This document shows, in pieces, positions 1 through 8,006 of a stretch of 64,000 bases of DNA; position 1 is the stretch's first letter, and each line of letters starts with the position of its first letter. The translations under genes were made by a program, and so were the position numbers. The notes beneath the pieces are model-generated. The model was given only the letters and a program-made list of their open reading frames with translations, did not search any database and was not told the DNA's origin. Source of the DNA: Acidobacteriota bacterium (lineage in GTDB: Bacteria > Acidobacteriota > Vicinamibacteria > Vicinamibacterales > UBA8438); the NCBI GenBank assembly GCA_009838525.1, contig VXRJ01000011.1:139449-203448 (forward strand). The letters are read 5' to 3'.

Positions 1-699
1 CGAGTTGATGTACTTCACCTGCTGATCGCCGCCCAGCGCGCGGCCGCCGAAGGCAATGACCGATCCCGTCTCGCGGCAGATCGGGATGATCAGCCGCTGG
101 CGGAATCGGTCGATGGGCGGCCGGCCGTCGGACTCGGTCACGAGGCCGCTCTTGCGGAGCAGCTCGATGGGCTGCCCCGCGTCGAGCAAATGGCCGGTCA
201 GGCCGTCGCGGCGGGGCGGCGTGCAGCCGAGACCGAGCCGGTCGGTCGTATCGGGAGCGATGCCGCGCTGCTCCAGGTACGCCCGGGCGCCGGCGCCGGA
301 AGGCGCGGCCAGCTGTTCGCGGAAATACGCCGCAGCCAATTCATGCACCTTGACCAGCGCTTCCCGCTCCGCCTCGGCGGCCCGGTCACGTTCCGGGTCG
401 TCGGTCTCGGGAAGCTGCACGCCCACGCGCTGGGCAAGCGCCTTTACCGCTTCCGGAAAACTCAGTTTCTCGTACAGCTCGATGAACTTCAGGACATCGC
501 CGCCGGTCGAGCAGCCGAAGCAATGAAAGAACCCCTTGTCGGGGTTGACGTGAAAGCTCGGGGTCTTCTCGTTGTGAAACGGGCAGAGCCCCTTGTAGCT
601 GTTTCCCGCCTTCCTCAGCGGCACGACGTCCTGGATCACCCGCACGATGTCGGCTTGCATCTTCAGATCCGCGATGAAGCCGGAGGGGTAGCGCGCCAC
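1..699 (-). CDS. dnaG: DNA primase, N-terminal part (cut by window edge)
   Basis: DnaG makes the RNA primers for chromosome replication. The reverse strand is open from a GTG at 699 to the window edge, giving the first 233 residues. The protein starts VARYPSGFIADLK, as DnaG proteins do. The CHC2 zinc finger is visible (C39, H42, C60, C63, with motifs CPFHNEKTPSF and HCFGCSTGGD), followed by the start of the primase core (IIPICRETG, IAFGGR). The TOPRIM and helicase-binding parts lie beyond the window. It starts 6 bases after the mutS2 stop, so the two are probably co-transcribed. The GTG start is chosen because it restores the conserved N-terminus; an ATG 13 codons later would remove it. Confidence 0.95.
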   Translation of the reverse strand, partial: MARYPSGFIADLKMQADIVRVIQDVVPLRKAGNSYKGLCPFHNEKTPSFHVNPDKGFFHCFGCSTGGDVLKFIELYEKLSFPEAVKALAQRVGVQLPETDDPERDRAAEAEREALVKVHELAAAYFREQLAAPSGAGARAYLEQRGIAPDTTDRLGLGCTPPRRDGLTGHLLDAGQPIELLRKSGLVTESDGRPPIDRFRQRLIIPICRETGSVIAFGGRALGGDQQVKYINS

Positions 700-705
700 A
701 GGCTG

Positions 706-3318
706 CTAGTCCTTCAACGCGATCACGGTAACGCCGCTCCCGCCATGCTCCGGCGCGGCGGCGGAGTATTTCTCGACCAGAGGGTGATCGGTCAGGAACT
801 CGGCAATCGCGCGGCGGAGCTGTCCGGTGCCGTGGCCATGAACGATGCGCAGTTCGCGGCGCTCGTGGAGCATCGCGCGGTCGACGTACTTCTCGACGCG
901 GGCCAGCGCCTCGTCGACCCGGAAACCGATCAGGTTCAGCTCCAGGGGCGGCGCGCTCTCTTCCGCGACGTTCACTGTGACGCCGCCGCGGCTGACCGAC
1001 CGTGACCCGGCGCCGCGGGCGGCCGAGTCGGCGGCTGCCGGTCCGACCGGGCGGAGGTCGCGCACGCGGACATGGATCCGCTTGCCGAGCGCTTCTACTT
1101 CGGCGTCGTTGCCGTTGATGGTCGCCAGAATGCCGTCGAGACCAAGGCCGGCTACCTGCACGCGGGTTCCCGGTACCGGGGGCGCCGCGTTCGGCGGTGG
1201 TTCCGACGTCGCGACGCGCGACCCGCCAGCGATCGTATCGAGCGCGTCCACCGCGTGTTTCTTGAGCGCGCCGGTATGCCCGGTGGACACGGGCGGCGCC
1301 GACCGGTCCTTGCGCGCCACGCGCTTTTCGAGCGCCTCGCTGCGCTTCCGCAAATCGCCCACGATCGCATCGATGTCCCGGCGCGCCTTGCGGAGTTCCG
1401 CGTCGACCCCGCTCCGCAGCCGCTCCCTGGCGGTCGCTTCCCTCTCCTTCAACGCCAGTGCAGAGGCAGCGAGCTGCTCACGCTCGTGCTCCAGTACGCG
1501 CCGTTCGGCAGCCAGCGCGTCGCGCTCCTTGGACACTTGCGCCAGATCCCTTTCGACCTGCGCCAGGTGGTCGGCCAACTGGGCCTCGCGCGCGCTCCGG
1601 CGCGCGCGTGCGTCCTCGATGATCGATCGGGTGACGCCGAGGCGGGTCGCGATCTCCAGGGCGAGGCTCCGGCCCGGCGAGCCGTAGGTCAGCCGGTATG
1701 TCGGAGCGTACGTTTCCGGGTCGAAGCCGAAACCGGCGCCGACGACCCCCTCGGTGGTTGCCGCATACGACTTCAGCATGTCGTCGTGGGTCGTCGCCAG
1801 CACAAGCGCGCCGCGCTGGCGGAAGTGATCGACGATCGCCGCTCCGAGCGCGCCGCCCTCCAGCGGATCGGTCCCGGCCCCCACTTCATCGAGCAGCACC
1901 AGCGCGGGCGTACGCAGCCGCGCATCCATCGCGACAATGTGCGCAACGTGGCCGGAAAAGGTGGAGAGACTGTTTGCGATCGACTGCTCGTCGCCAATGT
2001 CGGCGAAGAGCGACCGGAAAACCGGAAGGGACGCGCCTCGCGCCGCGGGGACGTGCAGGCCGGCCTGCGCCATTAACGCAAGCAGGCCTGCCGTCTTGAG
2101 CGCCACCGTCTTGCCGCCGGTGTTTGGACCGGTCACCATCAGCGCCCCGGTCGGCGGCGTCAGCAGGATGTCTACCGGCACCGGTCCGCCGGGGGCGGCC
2201 GGCCCTTCCCGGGAGGCGCTCGGTTCCTCATCGGAACGGCCCGGCTCTTCGTGAGAGCCGGCCAGCTCCTCGCGGGAGCTGTCAGCCTCCGCCGCGTCCA
2301 CGGAAGAGGCCGCAGCAGGCGCTGCCGTTCCTGCCCGATCCACGACCGCCGGCATCAGAAGCGGATGCCGGGCCGCCGGCAACTCGATCCGCAGGTCGGC
2401 ACTGAGCTTCGGCTCAACGCCGTCAATCAGTCGCGAGAATCGTGCCCGCGCCTGCATCAGGTCCAGCTCCGCGACCGACTGCAGCGTTCGGCGCAACTCG
2501 AGAGGCCGGGTTCGGAACGCGTTCGACAGGTCGAGCAGGATTCGGTGCACCTCCTGCCGCTCTTCCTCCTCGAGGGCGACGATCTCGTTGTTGATCTCGA
2601 CGGTGCTGAGCGGTTCCAGAAAGAGGCTGGCGCCGCTGCCGGAACTGCCATGGACGATGCCCGGAATCGCACTTCGGTGTTCGGCGCGGACTAGCAGGAC
2701 GAATCGGCCGGCCCGTTCCGTGACCACTTGTTCCTGCAGGTACTTCGCCGTCTCGCGTCCGCGCAGATAGGACTCCAGGGTGCCGCGCAGCCGCTGGCGC
2801 AGCCGCTGCAACTGCTGCCGGATGGCCGCCAGGCGCGGCGTCGCGTCGTCGGCGACTTCCCCCTCCGGCGTGATGCGGCGCTGGATGTTCGCCGTCTCGC
2901 GGTCAAACTCCGCCAGGCCGTCGGCCGCTGCCTGGAGCACTGGCCACCGGCCCGGTCCGTCCGCCGCACCGGCCGCCGTCCGGATTGCCTTCGCCGTCGC
3001 CGTGACGGAACGCAGAAATCTGGCGAGTCCCAACAACTGCACGGCGTCGAGTGGACGGCCATCGATGGCGAGAACAGAGATCGTCGCTTCCAGATCGTCC
3101 GGCGCCTCAAGCGGGAGCGGGTGACTCACGTCGAGGTAGGTAGCGATCTCGGTCGTCGCCCGAAGCGTTTCGGCGACCGCCGCCAGGTCGGTCTTCGGCG
3201 CCAGGCGGCCTACTGCGGTCCGGCCGATGGGTGTCAGCGCGAAGCTCCGAACCGCGGCGACGACACGGTCGAACTCCAGTGTCCGGAGCGTTGCGTCGTC
3301 CGTCGGCAGGGATGGCAT
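706..3318 (-). CDS. mutS2: Endonuclease MutS2 / ribosome-rescue ATPase
   Basis: 870 residues, somewhat longer than the usual ~780. MutS2 family proteins bind branched DNA and, in Bacillus, split collided ribosomes. Visible in order are an N-terminal core, the clamp region, an ABC-type ATPase with Walker A (VTGPNTGGKT, about residue 394-403) and Walker B (LVLLDEVGAGTDPLEG), a long coiled-coil around 600-690, and a C-terminal Smr nuclease domain with the HGxGxGxL-like motif HGHGTGQLR near residue 835. Between RHPLL and the ATPase there is an unusual acidic insert of about 55 residues (about 328-383) built from heptads such as SREELAG, SHEEPGR and SDEEPSA. Its DNA is a 21-bp palindromic repeat (see repeat at 2221-2281). 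The gene lies between larB and dnaG on the same strand. Confidence 0.96.
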   Translation of the reverse strand: MPSLPTDDATLRTLEFDRVVAAVRSFALTPIGRTAVGRLAPKTDLAAVAETLRATTEIATYLDVSHPLPLEAPDDLEATISVLAIDGRPLDAVQLLGLARFLRSVTATAKAIRTAAGAADGPGRWPVLQAAADGLAEFDRETANIQRRITPEGEVADDATPRLAAIRQQLQRLRQRLRGTLESYLRGRETAKYLQEQVVTERAGRFVLLVRAEHRSAIPGIVHGSSGSGASLFLEPLSTVEINNEIVALEEEERQEVHRILLDLSNAFRTRPLELRRTLQSVAELDLMQARARFSRLIDGVEPKLSADLRIELPAARHPLLMPAVVDRAGTAAPAAASSVDAAEADSSREELAGSHEEPGRSDEEPSASREGPAAPGGPVPVDILLTPPTGALMVTGPNTGGKTVALKTAGLLALMAQAGLHVPAARGASLPVFRSLFADIGDEQSIANSLSTFSGHVAHIVAMDARLRTPALVLLDEVGAGTDPLEGGALGAAIVDHFRQRGALVLATTHDDMLKSYAATTEGVVGAGFGFDPETYAPTYRLTYGSPGRSLALEIATRLGVTRSIIEDARARRSAREAQLADHLAQVERDLAQVSKERDALAAERRVLEHEREQLAASALALKEREATARERLRSGVDAELRKARRDIDAIVGDLRKRSEALEKRVARKDRSAPPVSTGHTGALKKHAVDALDTIAGGSRVATSEPPPNAAPPVPGTRVQVAGLGLDGILATINGNDAEVEALGKRIHVRVRDLRPVGPAAADSAARGAGSRSVSRGGVTVNVAEESAPPLELNLIGFRVDEALARVEKYVDRAMLHERRELRIVHGHGTGQLRRAIAEFLTDHPLVEKYSAAAPEHGGSGVTVIALKD
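2221..2281. repeat. 21-bp palindromic tandem repeat inside mutS2
   Basis: Three consecutive units have their centres at about 2230, 2251 and 2272, an exact 21-bp period. Each is an inverted repeat with a 5-base loop: GTTCC/GGAAC (2223-2237), CCGGCTCT/AGAGCCGG (2241-2261) and CAGCTCC/GGAGCTG (2263-2281). The period is seven codons, so the array stays in frame and encodes acidic heptads in a MutS2 surface loop. A degenerate fourth unit may precede it near 2205-2216. Confidence 0.85.
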
Positions 3319-3356
3319 GGTGCTGACTCAGCCTATCCCAACCGGTGGTCAGGTGT

Positions 3357-3384
3357 GCTCGCGCGCCCTTGCGGGCGCGCGAGC
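3357..3384 (-). terminator. Strong GC hairpin behind larB, no U-tract
   Basis: A perfect 12-bp stem (GCTCGCGCGCCC / GGGCGCGCGAGC) with loop TTGC starts 2 bases after the larB stop and ends about 38 bases before the mutS2 start. There is no T-run behind it on the transcribed strand, so it is either a non-canonical terminator or a transcript-stabilising/processing hairpin between larB and mutS2. Its core resembles the hairpin behind murJ. Confidence 0.6.
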
Positions 3385-3386
3385 TC

Positions 3387-4148
3387 CTAGTCGAGGTGAT
3401 TGATCAGATGCGCCATGACGGCGGCGCCGAGACCGTTGTCGATGTTGACGACGGCGACGCCCGAGGCGCAAGAGTTCAGCATGCCGAGCAGGGCGGCGAG
3501 GCCACCGAAGCTGGCCCCGTAGCCGACGCTGGTGGGGACCGCGATGACCGGGGTTCGAACCAGGCCGCCGACAACGCTGGGTAACGCACCCTCCATCCCG
3601 GCGACTACAACCGCGACGCGGGCCGCATCGAGGCGCTCGCGCTCGGCGAGCAACCGGTGCAGCCCGGCCACCCCGACGTCGTACAGGGCGTCGACGCGGT
3701 TGCCGAGGGTCTCCGCTGCGACGCGAGCCTCTTCGGCAACCGGCAGGTCCGAGGTGCCGGCCGCGGCCACCAGGATCGCGCCGCGTCCGGCCGGTGGGTT
3801 CGGGGCCGGCCGCGCGATGATCCGCGCCGTCTCGTGCCACTGCGCATCCGGAACCATCGCGCGTACCGCATCGAACGCCTCGATGGTGGTGCGGGTGACG
3901 AGCAGCGGATCGCCGGCGGCGACGATCCGCTCCGCGATGGCGCCGATCTGCGATGGCGTCTTTCCCGCGCCGTAGACAACCTCGGGGAATCCCTGCCGGG
4001 CGGCGCGGTGATGGTCGACCCGCGCGAAGCCGAGATCCTCGAACGGCGCGCGGCGAATGGCGTCCATCAGGCGGTCTTCCGCCTCGCGGGCATCAATCGC
4101 GCCCGTCGCGAGGGCGTCGATTACCTCGCGTACGTCGTCCTGCGTCAC
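3387..4148 (-). CDS. larB: LarB, nickel-pincer cofactor biosynthesis carboxylase
   Basis: 253 residues, the usual length for LarB. LarB carboxylates and hydrolyses nicotinic acid adenine dinucleotide in the first step of the nickel-pincer nucleotide cofactor of lactate racemase-type enzymes. The C-terminal half is the AIR-carboxylase (PurE-like) fold, seen in [34 protein letters not shown] and [18 protein letters not shown]. The N-terminal part ([33 protein letters not shown]) is typical of LarB rather than PurE. The start is GTG at 4148. No larC, larE or larA homologue is in the window, so the cofactor's user is not shown by context. It lies downstream of ftsZ behind a hairpin-repeat cluster and upstream of mutS2. 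Confidence 0.9.
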   Translation of the reverse strand: MTQDDVREVIDALATGAIDAREAEDRLMDAIRRAPFEDLGFARVDHHRAARQGFPEVVYGAGKTPSQIGAIAERIVAAGDPLLVTRTTIEAFDAVRAMVPDAQWHETARIIARPAPNPPAGRGAILVAAAGTSDLPVAEEARVAAETLGNRVDALYDVGVAGLHRLLAERERLDAARVAVVVAGMEGALPSVVGGLVRTPVIAVPTSVGYGASFGGLAALLGMLNSCASGVAVVNIDNGLGAAVMAHLINHLD

Positions 4149-4229
4149 GCGCGAATTGTGGCACAGCCCTCCTGGATGGCGCCTTGCCGGCTAGGAGCTT
4201 GCGCCGTAGAAGTTCCGCGCCAGTGGTGC

Positions 4230-4247
4230 GCCGGCGTCCACGCCGGC
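4230..4247. repeat. Inverted-orientation hairpin related to the ftsZ-end repeat
   Basis: GCCGGCGT-CC-ACGCCGGC, a perfect 8-bp stem, is flanked by GGTGC and ATT. It is the reverse-orientation variant of the unit repeated at 4261-4372, so the pair has a head-to-head arrangement like a BIME of REP elements. Confidence 0.75.
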
Positions 4248-4260
4248 ATTTGCTGTTCTT

Positions 4261-4372
4261 ATGCCGGCCTGGAGGCCGGCGCACCGTTTCTTATGCCGGC
4301 CTGGAGGCCGGCGCACCGTTTCTCATGCCGGCCTGGAGGCCGGCGCACCGTTTCTCATGCCGGCCTGCTCGT
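4261..4372. repeat. 32-bp palindromic tandem repeat (3 full units plus part) behind ftsZ
   Basis: Units start at 4261, 4293 and 4325, with a partial one at 4357, an exact 32-bp period. Each full unit contains GCCGGCCT-GG-AGGCCGGC, a perfect 8-bp-stem hairpin, followed by GCACC and a TTTCT spacer. Only one T/C difference separates the units. The array begins 9 bases after the ftsZ stop. The same core recurs behind nuoN (31532-31570), so this is a dispersed intergenic hairpin element, REP-like in behaviour. Confidence 0.9.
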
Positions 4373-4375
4373 GCG

Positions 4376-5833
4376 CTACTCCCCCGCCGAGCGGAGAAAC
4401 GCGGGGAGACGATCGTCGATGACGCCAAGCCCTTCCTTGCCCTCGCCGACGTCGAGGTCGATGTCGGCGGCGGGTTCACCGGACTTCGCGGCCTCCGCAT
4501 CGGAAGCGATAGGCAAGTCGATGGTCGGCCGGCGCGCGATCGAGAAGTTCGTCAGCGCACGCGCCTTGGCAATCGCCTGATCGGCCGCGGATTCCTCCAG
4601 CGAAACGGGAGCGGGGTGGTCCGAAACATCCGCGTCCGCGACTTCAGCCCCCGCCCCTTCCGCCTCGACGACCTCGCCTACGGACTCCGTCGACATCGAA
4701 CCGGCGACGGCGACCGCCCGCGCCGCCTCCTCCTCTTCCTGATCCTGCCGGGCGACGTAGGCGTTCAGGTCGTTCGGCGTCGGCGCGGCCGAGGCGGCGA
4801 CGGCAACGGCTTCCGGCTCGACCTCCGCGGGTTTCGCCTGGTCGAACTCGGTGGCGATCACGGTGATCTTCACTTCTTCTCCCAGAGAGGGATCGACCAC
4901 CGCGCCAAAGATGATGTTCGCATCCTCGTGAGCCACCTCCTGCACCGTGGTGGTCGCCTCGCTCACCTCGATCATCGACAGGTCCTTCCCGCCGGTAACG
5001 TTGACGATGACGCTGCGCGCTCCTTCCAGGCCGGCGCGCTCGAGCAGCGGACTGGAAACCGCGCGCGTTGCGGCATCCACAGCGCGGGACTCCCCCGTTG
5101 CGGTGCCGGTCCCCATGATGGCGGGCCCCTTGGCGGCCATCGTGGTCTTCAGGTCGGCGAAGTCGAGGTTGATCAATCCCGGCACGATGACCAGGTCCGC
5201 GATCCCCCGGATCGCCTGCACGAGCACGTCATCGACACACTCGAACGCCTGCATCAGCGGCATCGTCCGATCGATGGTGCCGAGCAGCCGGTCATTCGGA
5301 ATCGTGATCACCGAATCGGCCGCCGCGTGCACTCTCGTGAGCCCTTGTTGGGCGCGCCGCGCGCGAACCCGCCCCTCGAAGGTGAACGGCATGGTCACCG
5401 CCGCGACCGTCAGCGCACCCAGTTCGGAGGCAAGCGAAGTCACGATTGGGGCCGCTCCGGTTCCGGTGCCGCCACCCAGGCCAGCCGTGATGAAGATCAT
5501 GTCGGCGCCGGCCAGCGCGCTGAGCAGCTGCTCGGTATCTTCCAGGGCCGCCCGCTCCCCGATCTCGGGGTCGGCGCCCGCTCCCAGGCCGTTCGTCAGC
5601 TTCGACCCGATCTGCAAACGGATCGGCGCGCTGTTTTGTTCCAGCGCCTGCTTGTCCGTGTTGACGACTATCAGGTCGACGGTTCCGCCGCCAAGCCCGG
5701 CCTTCGACATCCGGTCGACGGCATTGTTGCCGCCTCCCCCGACGCCGACGACCTTGATGCGGGCCCCGGTTCCGGAAACATCCTCCAGCGTGATGCGAAG
5801 CGCGCGCTCCGCAGAGGTTTCTGGTTGGTTCAT
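4376..5833 (-). CDS. ftsZ: Cell division GTPase FtsZ
   Basis: 485 residues. FtsZ polymerises with GTP into the Z ring at midcell. Seen here are the nucleotide-binding N-terminus (KVVGVGGGGNNAVDRM), the tubulin signature GGGTGTG at 120-126, and the T7 synergy loop NLDFADLK at 221-228, which completes the GTPase site of the next subunit. A variable linker of about 130 acidic/Ala-rich residues follows, and the C-terminal peptide DDRLPAFLRSAGE matches the tail that binds FtsA. The start ATG (5833) overlaps the ftsA stop as ATGA, so translation is coupled. It is the last gene of the dcw operon and is followed by the 32-bp hairpin array. Confidence 0.98.
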   Translation of the reverse strand: MNQPETSAERALRITLEDVSGTGARIKVVGVGGGGNNAVDRMSKAGLGGGTVDLIVVNTDKQALEQNSAPIRLQIGSKLTNGLGAGADPEIGERAALEDTEQLLSALAGADMIFITAGLGGGTGTGAAPIVTSLASELGALTVAAVTMPFTFEGRVRARRAQQGLTRVHAAADSVITIPNDRLLGTIDRTMPLMQAFECVDDVLVQAIRGIADLVIVPGLINLDFADLKTTMAAKGPAIMGTGTATGESRAVDAATRAVSSPLLERAGLEGARSVIVNVTGGKDLSMIEVSEATTTVQEVAHEDANIIFGAVVDPSLGEEVKITVIATEFDQAKPAEVEPEAVAVAASAAPTPNDLNAYVARQDQEEEEAARAVAVAGSMSTESVGEVVEAEGAGAEVADADVSDHPAPVSLEESAADQAIAKARALTNFSIARRPTIDLPIASDAEAAKSGEPAADIDLDVGEGKEGLGVIDDRLPAFLRSAGE

Positions 5834-7068
5834 GAAAAATACTCCTTGAAGAATCCGCGCAGGCGGCCCGCTACCCGGCGGAGACCACCGGACGACCGTT
5901 CCCGATCCAAGGCGCGGTGTCGGTGTGCATACATGACGAGTCCCACCGCGGTGGCGAACGAGGGACTGCTGACGTGGTCGGTCAATCCACCGACGCCCAT
6001 CGGCGTCCCGCGGCGGATTGGCAGGTTGAAGATCTGATCGGCAATCTCCGGCAGGCCGTCCAGCACGGATCCCCCGCCGGTCAACACGAGGCCGGAGTGG
6101 AGCGAGCTCTCGTAGCCTCCCGCCCGGAGGTCGTCCCACAACTTGTGGAAGATCTCCTCCGCGCGGGGCTGCAGGACTTCGGCGAGCAGGCGTCGCTTCA
6201 GCACGCGGGGCTGGCGGCCGCCCACGCTGGCAATCTCGATGGACTCTTCATCCTCAACCAGAGACGCGAACGCGCAGCCGCTTCGGCGCTTGGTCTTCTC
6301 GGCCTCCGGGATCGGCATGCGCAGCTGGACCGCCGCGTCGTTCGTGAAGTGGTCGCCGCCGATCCCGATGGCGCCGGTGTGCCAGACGCTGCCCCGCTCG
6401 AACACGGCGAAGTCGGTTGTGCCGGCGCCGATGTCGACCAGGGCGACGCCGAGTTCCTTCTCGTCCGTGGTCAGGACCGCTTCGGTTGCGGCCAGTGGAC
6501 CAAGCACGGTACCCGCCACCGTCACCCCGGCCCGGTTGACGCAGGCGATCAGGTTCTGCATCGTCGAGGTGTTTCCGGTGATGACGTGGACGTTCACCTC
6601 CAGCCGGGCGCCGGTCATTCCCACCGGTGAACTGACGCCATCGTGCTCATCCACCATGTAATCCTGGGGCAGGATGTGCATCAGTTGCCGCCCGTGCGGC
6701 AGTTGGGCCCTGGCGTGGGCCGACTCGATGGCTCGCCGGACGTCCGTCCGGTCGATCTCGCGGTTCTTGCCGGCTACCGCCACCACGCCGCGGCTGTTGA
6801 ACGCACGGGCGTGCTCACCGGAAAGCGCGACCCAGACCGTGTCGATCTCCACGCCCGCGGTCAGCTCGGCCTCCTCGATCGCACGCTTGATCGCTTCGAC
6901 CGCCGCCTCGAGATTGACGACGACGCCGCGGCGGATGCTGTTGGATGCAGCAGCGACACCAATGCCGATGATGTCGAGGCTGTCGTCCTCCATCACCTCG
7001 CCGACGACAGCGGCAATCTTCGACGTCCCCACGTCGAGTCCCACCAGATACTGATCCCTACGTGCCAC
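5830..7068 (-). CDS. ftsA: Cell division protein FtsA
   Basis: 412 residues. FtsA is an actin-like ATPase that tethers FtsZ to the membrane and recruits later divisome proteins. The start VGLDVGTSKIAAVVGE is the phosphate-1 motif of the actin fold. The SHS2 (1C) region follows (NSRGVVAVAGKNREIDRTDV), then VDIGAGTTDFAVF (phosphate-2) and LVLTGGGSVLDGL (adenosine motif). The C-terminus ends RRVAGRLRGFFKEYFS, an amphipathic helix suited to membrane binding. The stop overlaps the ftsZ start by 4 bases. The spacer to ftsQ is 89 bp with no feature seen. Confidence 0.97.
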   Translation of the reverse strand: MARRDQYLVGLDVGTSKIAAVVGEVMEDDSLDIIGIGVAAASNSIRRGVVVNLEAAVEAIKRAIEEAELTAGVEIDTVWVALSGEHARAFNSRGVVAVAGKNREIDRTDVRRAIESAHARAQLPHGRQLMHILPQDYMVDEHDGVSSPVGMTGARLEVNVHVITGNTSTMQNLIACVNRAGVTVAGTVLGPLAATEAVLTTDEKELGVALVDIGAGTTDFAVFERGSVWHTGAIGIGGDHFTNDAAVQLRMPIPEAEKTKRRSGCAFASLVEDEESIEIASVGGRQPRVLKRRLLAEVLQPRAEEIFHKLWDDLRAGGYESSLHSGLVLTGGGSVLDGLPEIADQIFNLPIRRGTPMGVGGLTDHVSSPSFATAVGLVMYAHRHRALDRERSSGGLRRVAGRLRGFFKEYFS

Positions 7069-7157
7069 GATGCCTCCGTCGGCCGCAACCCGCGCGGCCC
7101 GCCGTTGCCGTCTTCCCCACTGCCGGTCCAGTCATGGCCGGGTCTTCCTCAACATCG

Positions 7158-8006
7158 CTAGCGCCGGTCAGGCGACATCCCGTCCAGTGCCGCAGGCCGG
7201 ACGAACACCTGCCGGCCGAACCGCATGTCGACCGCGTCGACCGACGAAACGCCGCGACGAATGGCTCCTGCAACATCGATGTACGCCCGAAGCCGCTCCG
7301 CGAAGGCTGTCTCTCCGAGGTGGATCAAGGCGGGGTCGCCGCTCAGCAACACCACCGCGTCGTGCGGGTCGGTGACTTCGATCTGCGAAACACGCGCCGC
7401 GAGGGCGGGGTCGGCCGCCAACTCCGCGACGACACGCGCCGCGAGGGCGGTTCGCCTGTCGCGCACCACGCCGTCGTCCGTTTCGGCCGGGGCGGGCAGT
7501 CCGTCGACGATCGGCAGATCAATCTCCGCATAGCGAGGTCCGAACTGATCGATGAGATACCCGTCCGCATCCATCAGGTAGAGCCGCTCGCCGAAGCGGG
7601 CCAACGCGACGGGGCTGCGCTCGATCACCCGCACCTTGACGGTCGAGGGAAAAACCCGCCGCAGGGCCGCCTCACGGATCCAGCCGGAACCGAGCAGGGC
7701 GGCGCGGGCGCCGTCGAGGTTCGCGTCGAGAAGGTTCTCGCCACGGAGCGGCGCAAGCAAGCCAAGCAACTCCCCCTGTGACATCCGCGCGTGTCCGCTA
7801 ACGGCAATCGTCTCGATGGCCAACGCGTCAGCATGACGCGCCGCGTACGCCAGCGGGGCCGCGCTCGCCGCGAGGGCCAGACCGACGAGCGTCCGGTGCA
7901 GCCACCTGCGACGCCGGCGAGCGGGCCGCGAGCGTCCCTGCACGCGGCGTGGTCCCCGCTTCGGCGTCGGACCCCCGGCGCGGCCCGCCGCAGGGCGCGG
8001 AGTCAT
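7158..8006 (-). CDS. ftsQ: Cell division protein FtsQ (DivIB family)
   Basis: 282 residues. FtsQ is a bitopic divisome scaffold that partners with FtsL and FtsB. The N-terminus is strongly basic (ARRRRRWLHRT) and precedes one membrane segment (LVGLALAASAAPLAYAA). A POTRA domain follows (IETIAVSGHARMSQGELLGLL) and then the beta domain (VRVIERSPVALARF, LYLMDADGYLID). It starts inside the murC stop (ATGA overlap), where many genomes have murB and/or ddl; neither is present. The position between murC and ftsA supports the name, since FtsQ sequences diverge strongly. Confidence 0.92.
   Translation of the reverse strand: MTPRPAAGRAGGPTPKRGPRRVQGRSRPARRRRRWLHRTLVGLALAASAAPLAYAARHADALAIETIAVSGHARMSQGELLGLLAPLRGENLLDANLDGARAALLGSGWIREAALRRVFPSTVKVRVIERSPVALARFGERLYLMDADGYLIDQFGPRYAEIDLPIVDGLPAPAETDDGVVRDRRTALAARVVAELAADPALAARVSQIEVTDPHDAVVLLSGDPALIHLGETAFAERLRAYIDVAGAIRRGVSSVDAVDMRFGRQVFVRPAALDGMSPDRR

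Noticed and set aside
4261..4372. CRISPR array
   Set aside because: Units are contiguous tandem copies without unique spacers, and no cas gene is present.
3953..6037. 694-codon plus-strand frame across the hairpin array and ftsZ
   Set aside because: It runs through the tandem repeat and antisense to larB, ftsZ and ftsA; the product contains repeat-derived peptides only.
8003..8006. murB hidden as a fusion to murC or ftsQ
   Set aside because: murC has the normal ligase length and FtsQ begins directly; neither contains a FAD-binding MurB motif.
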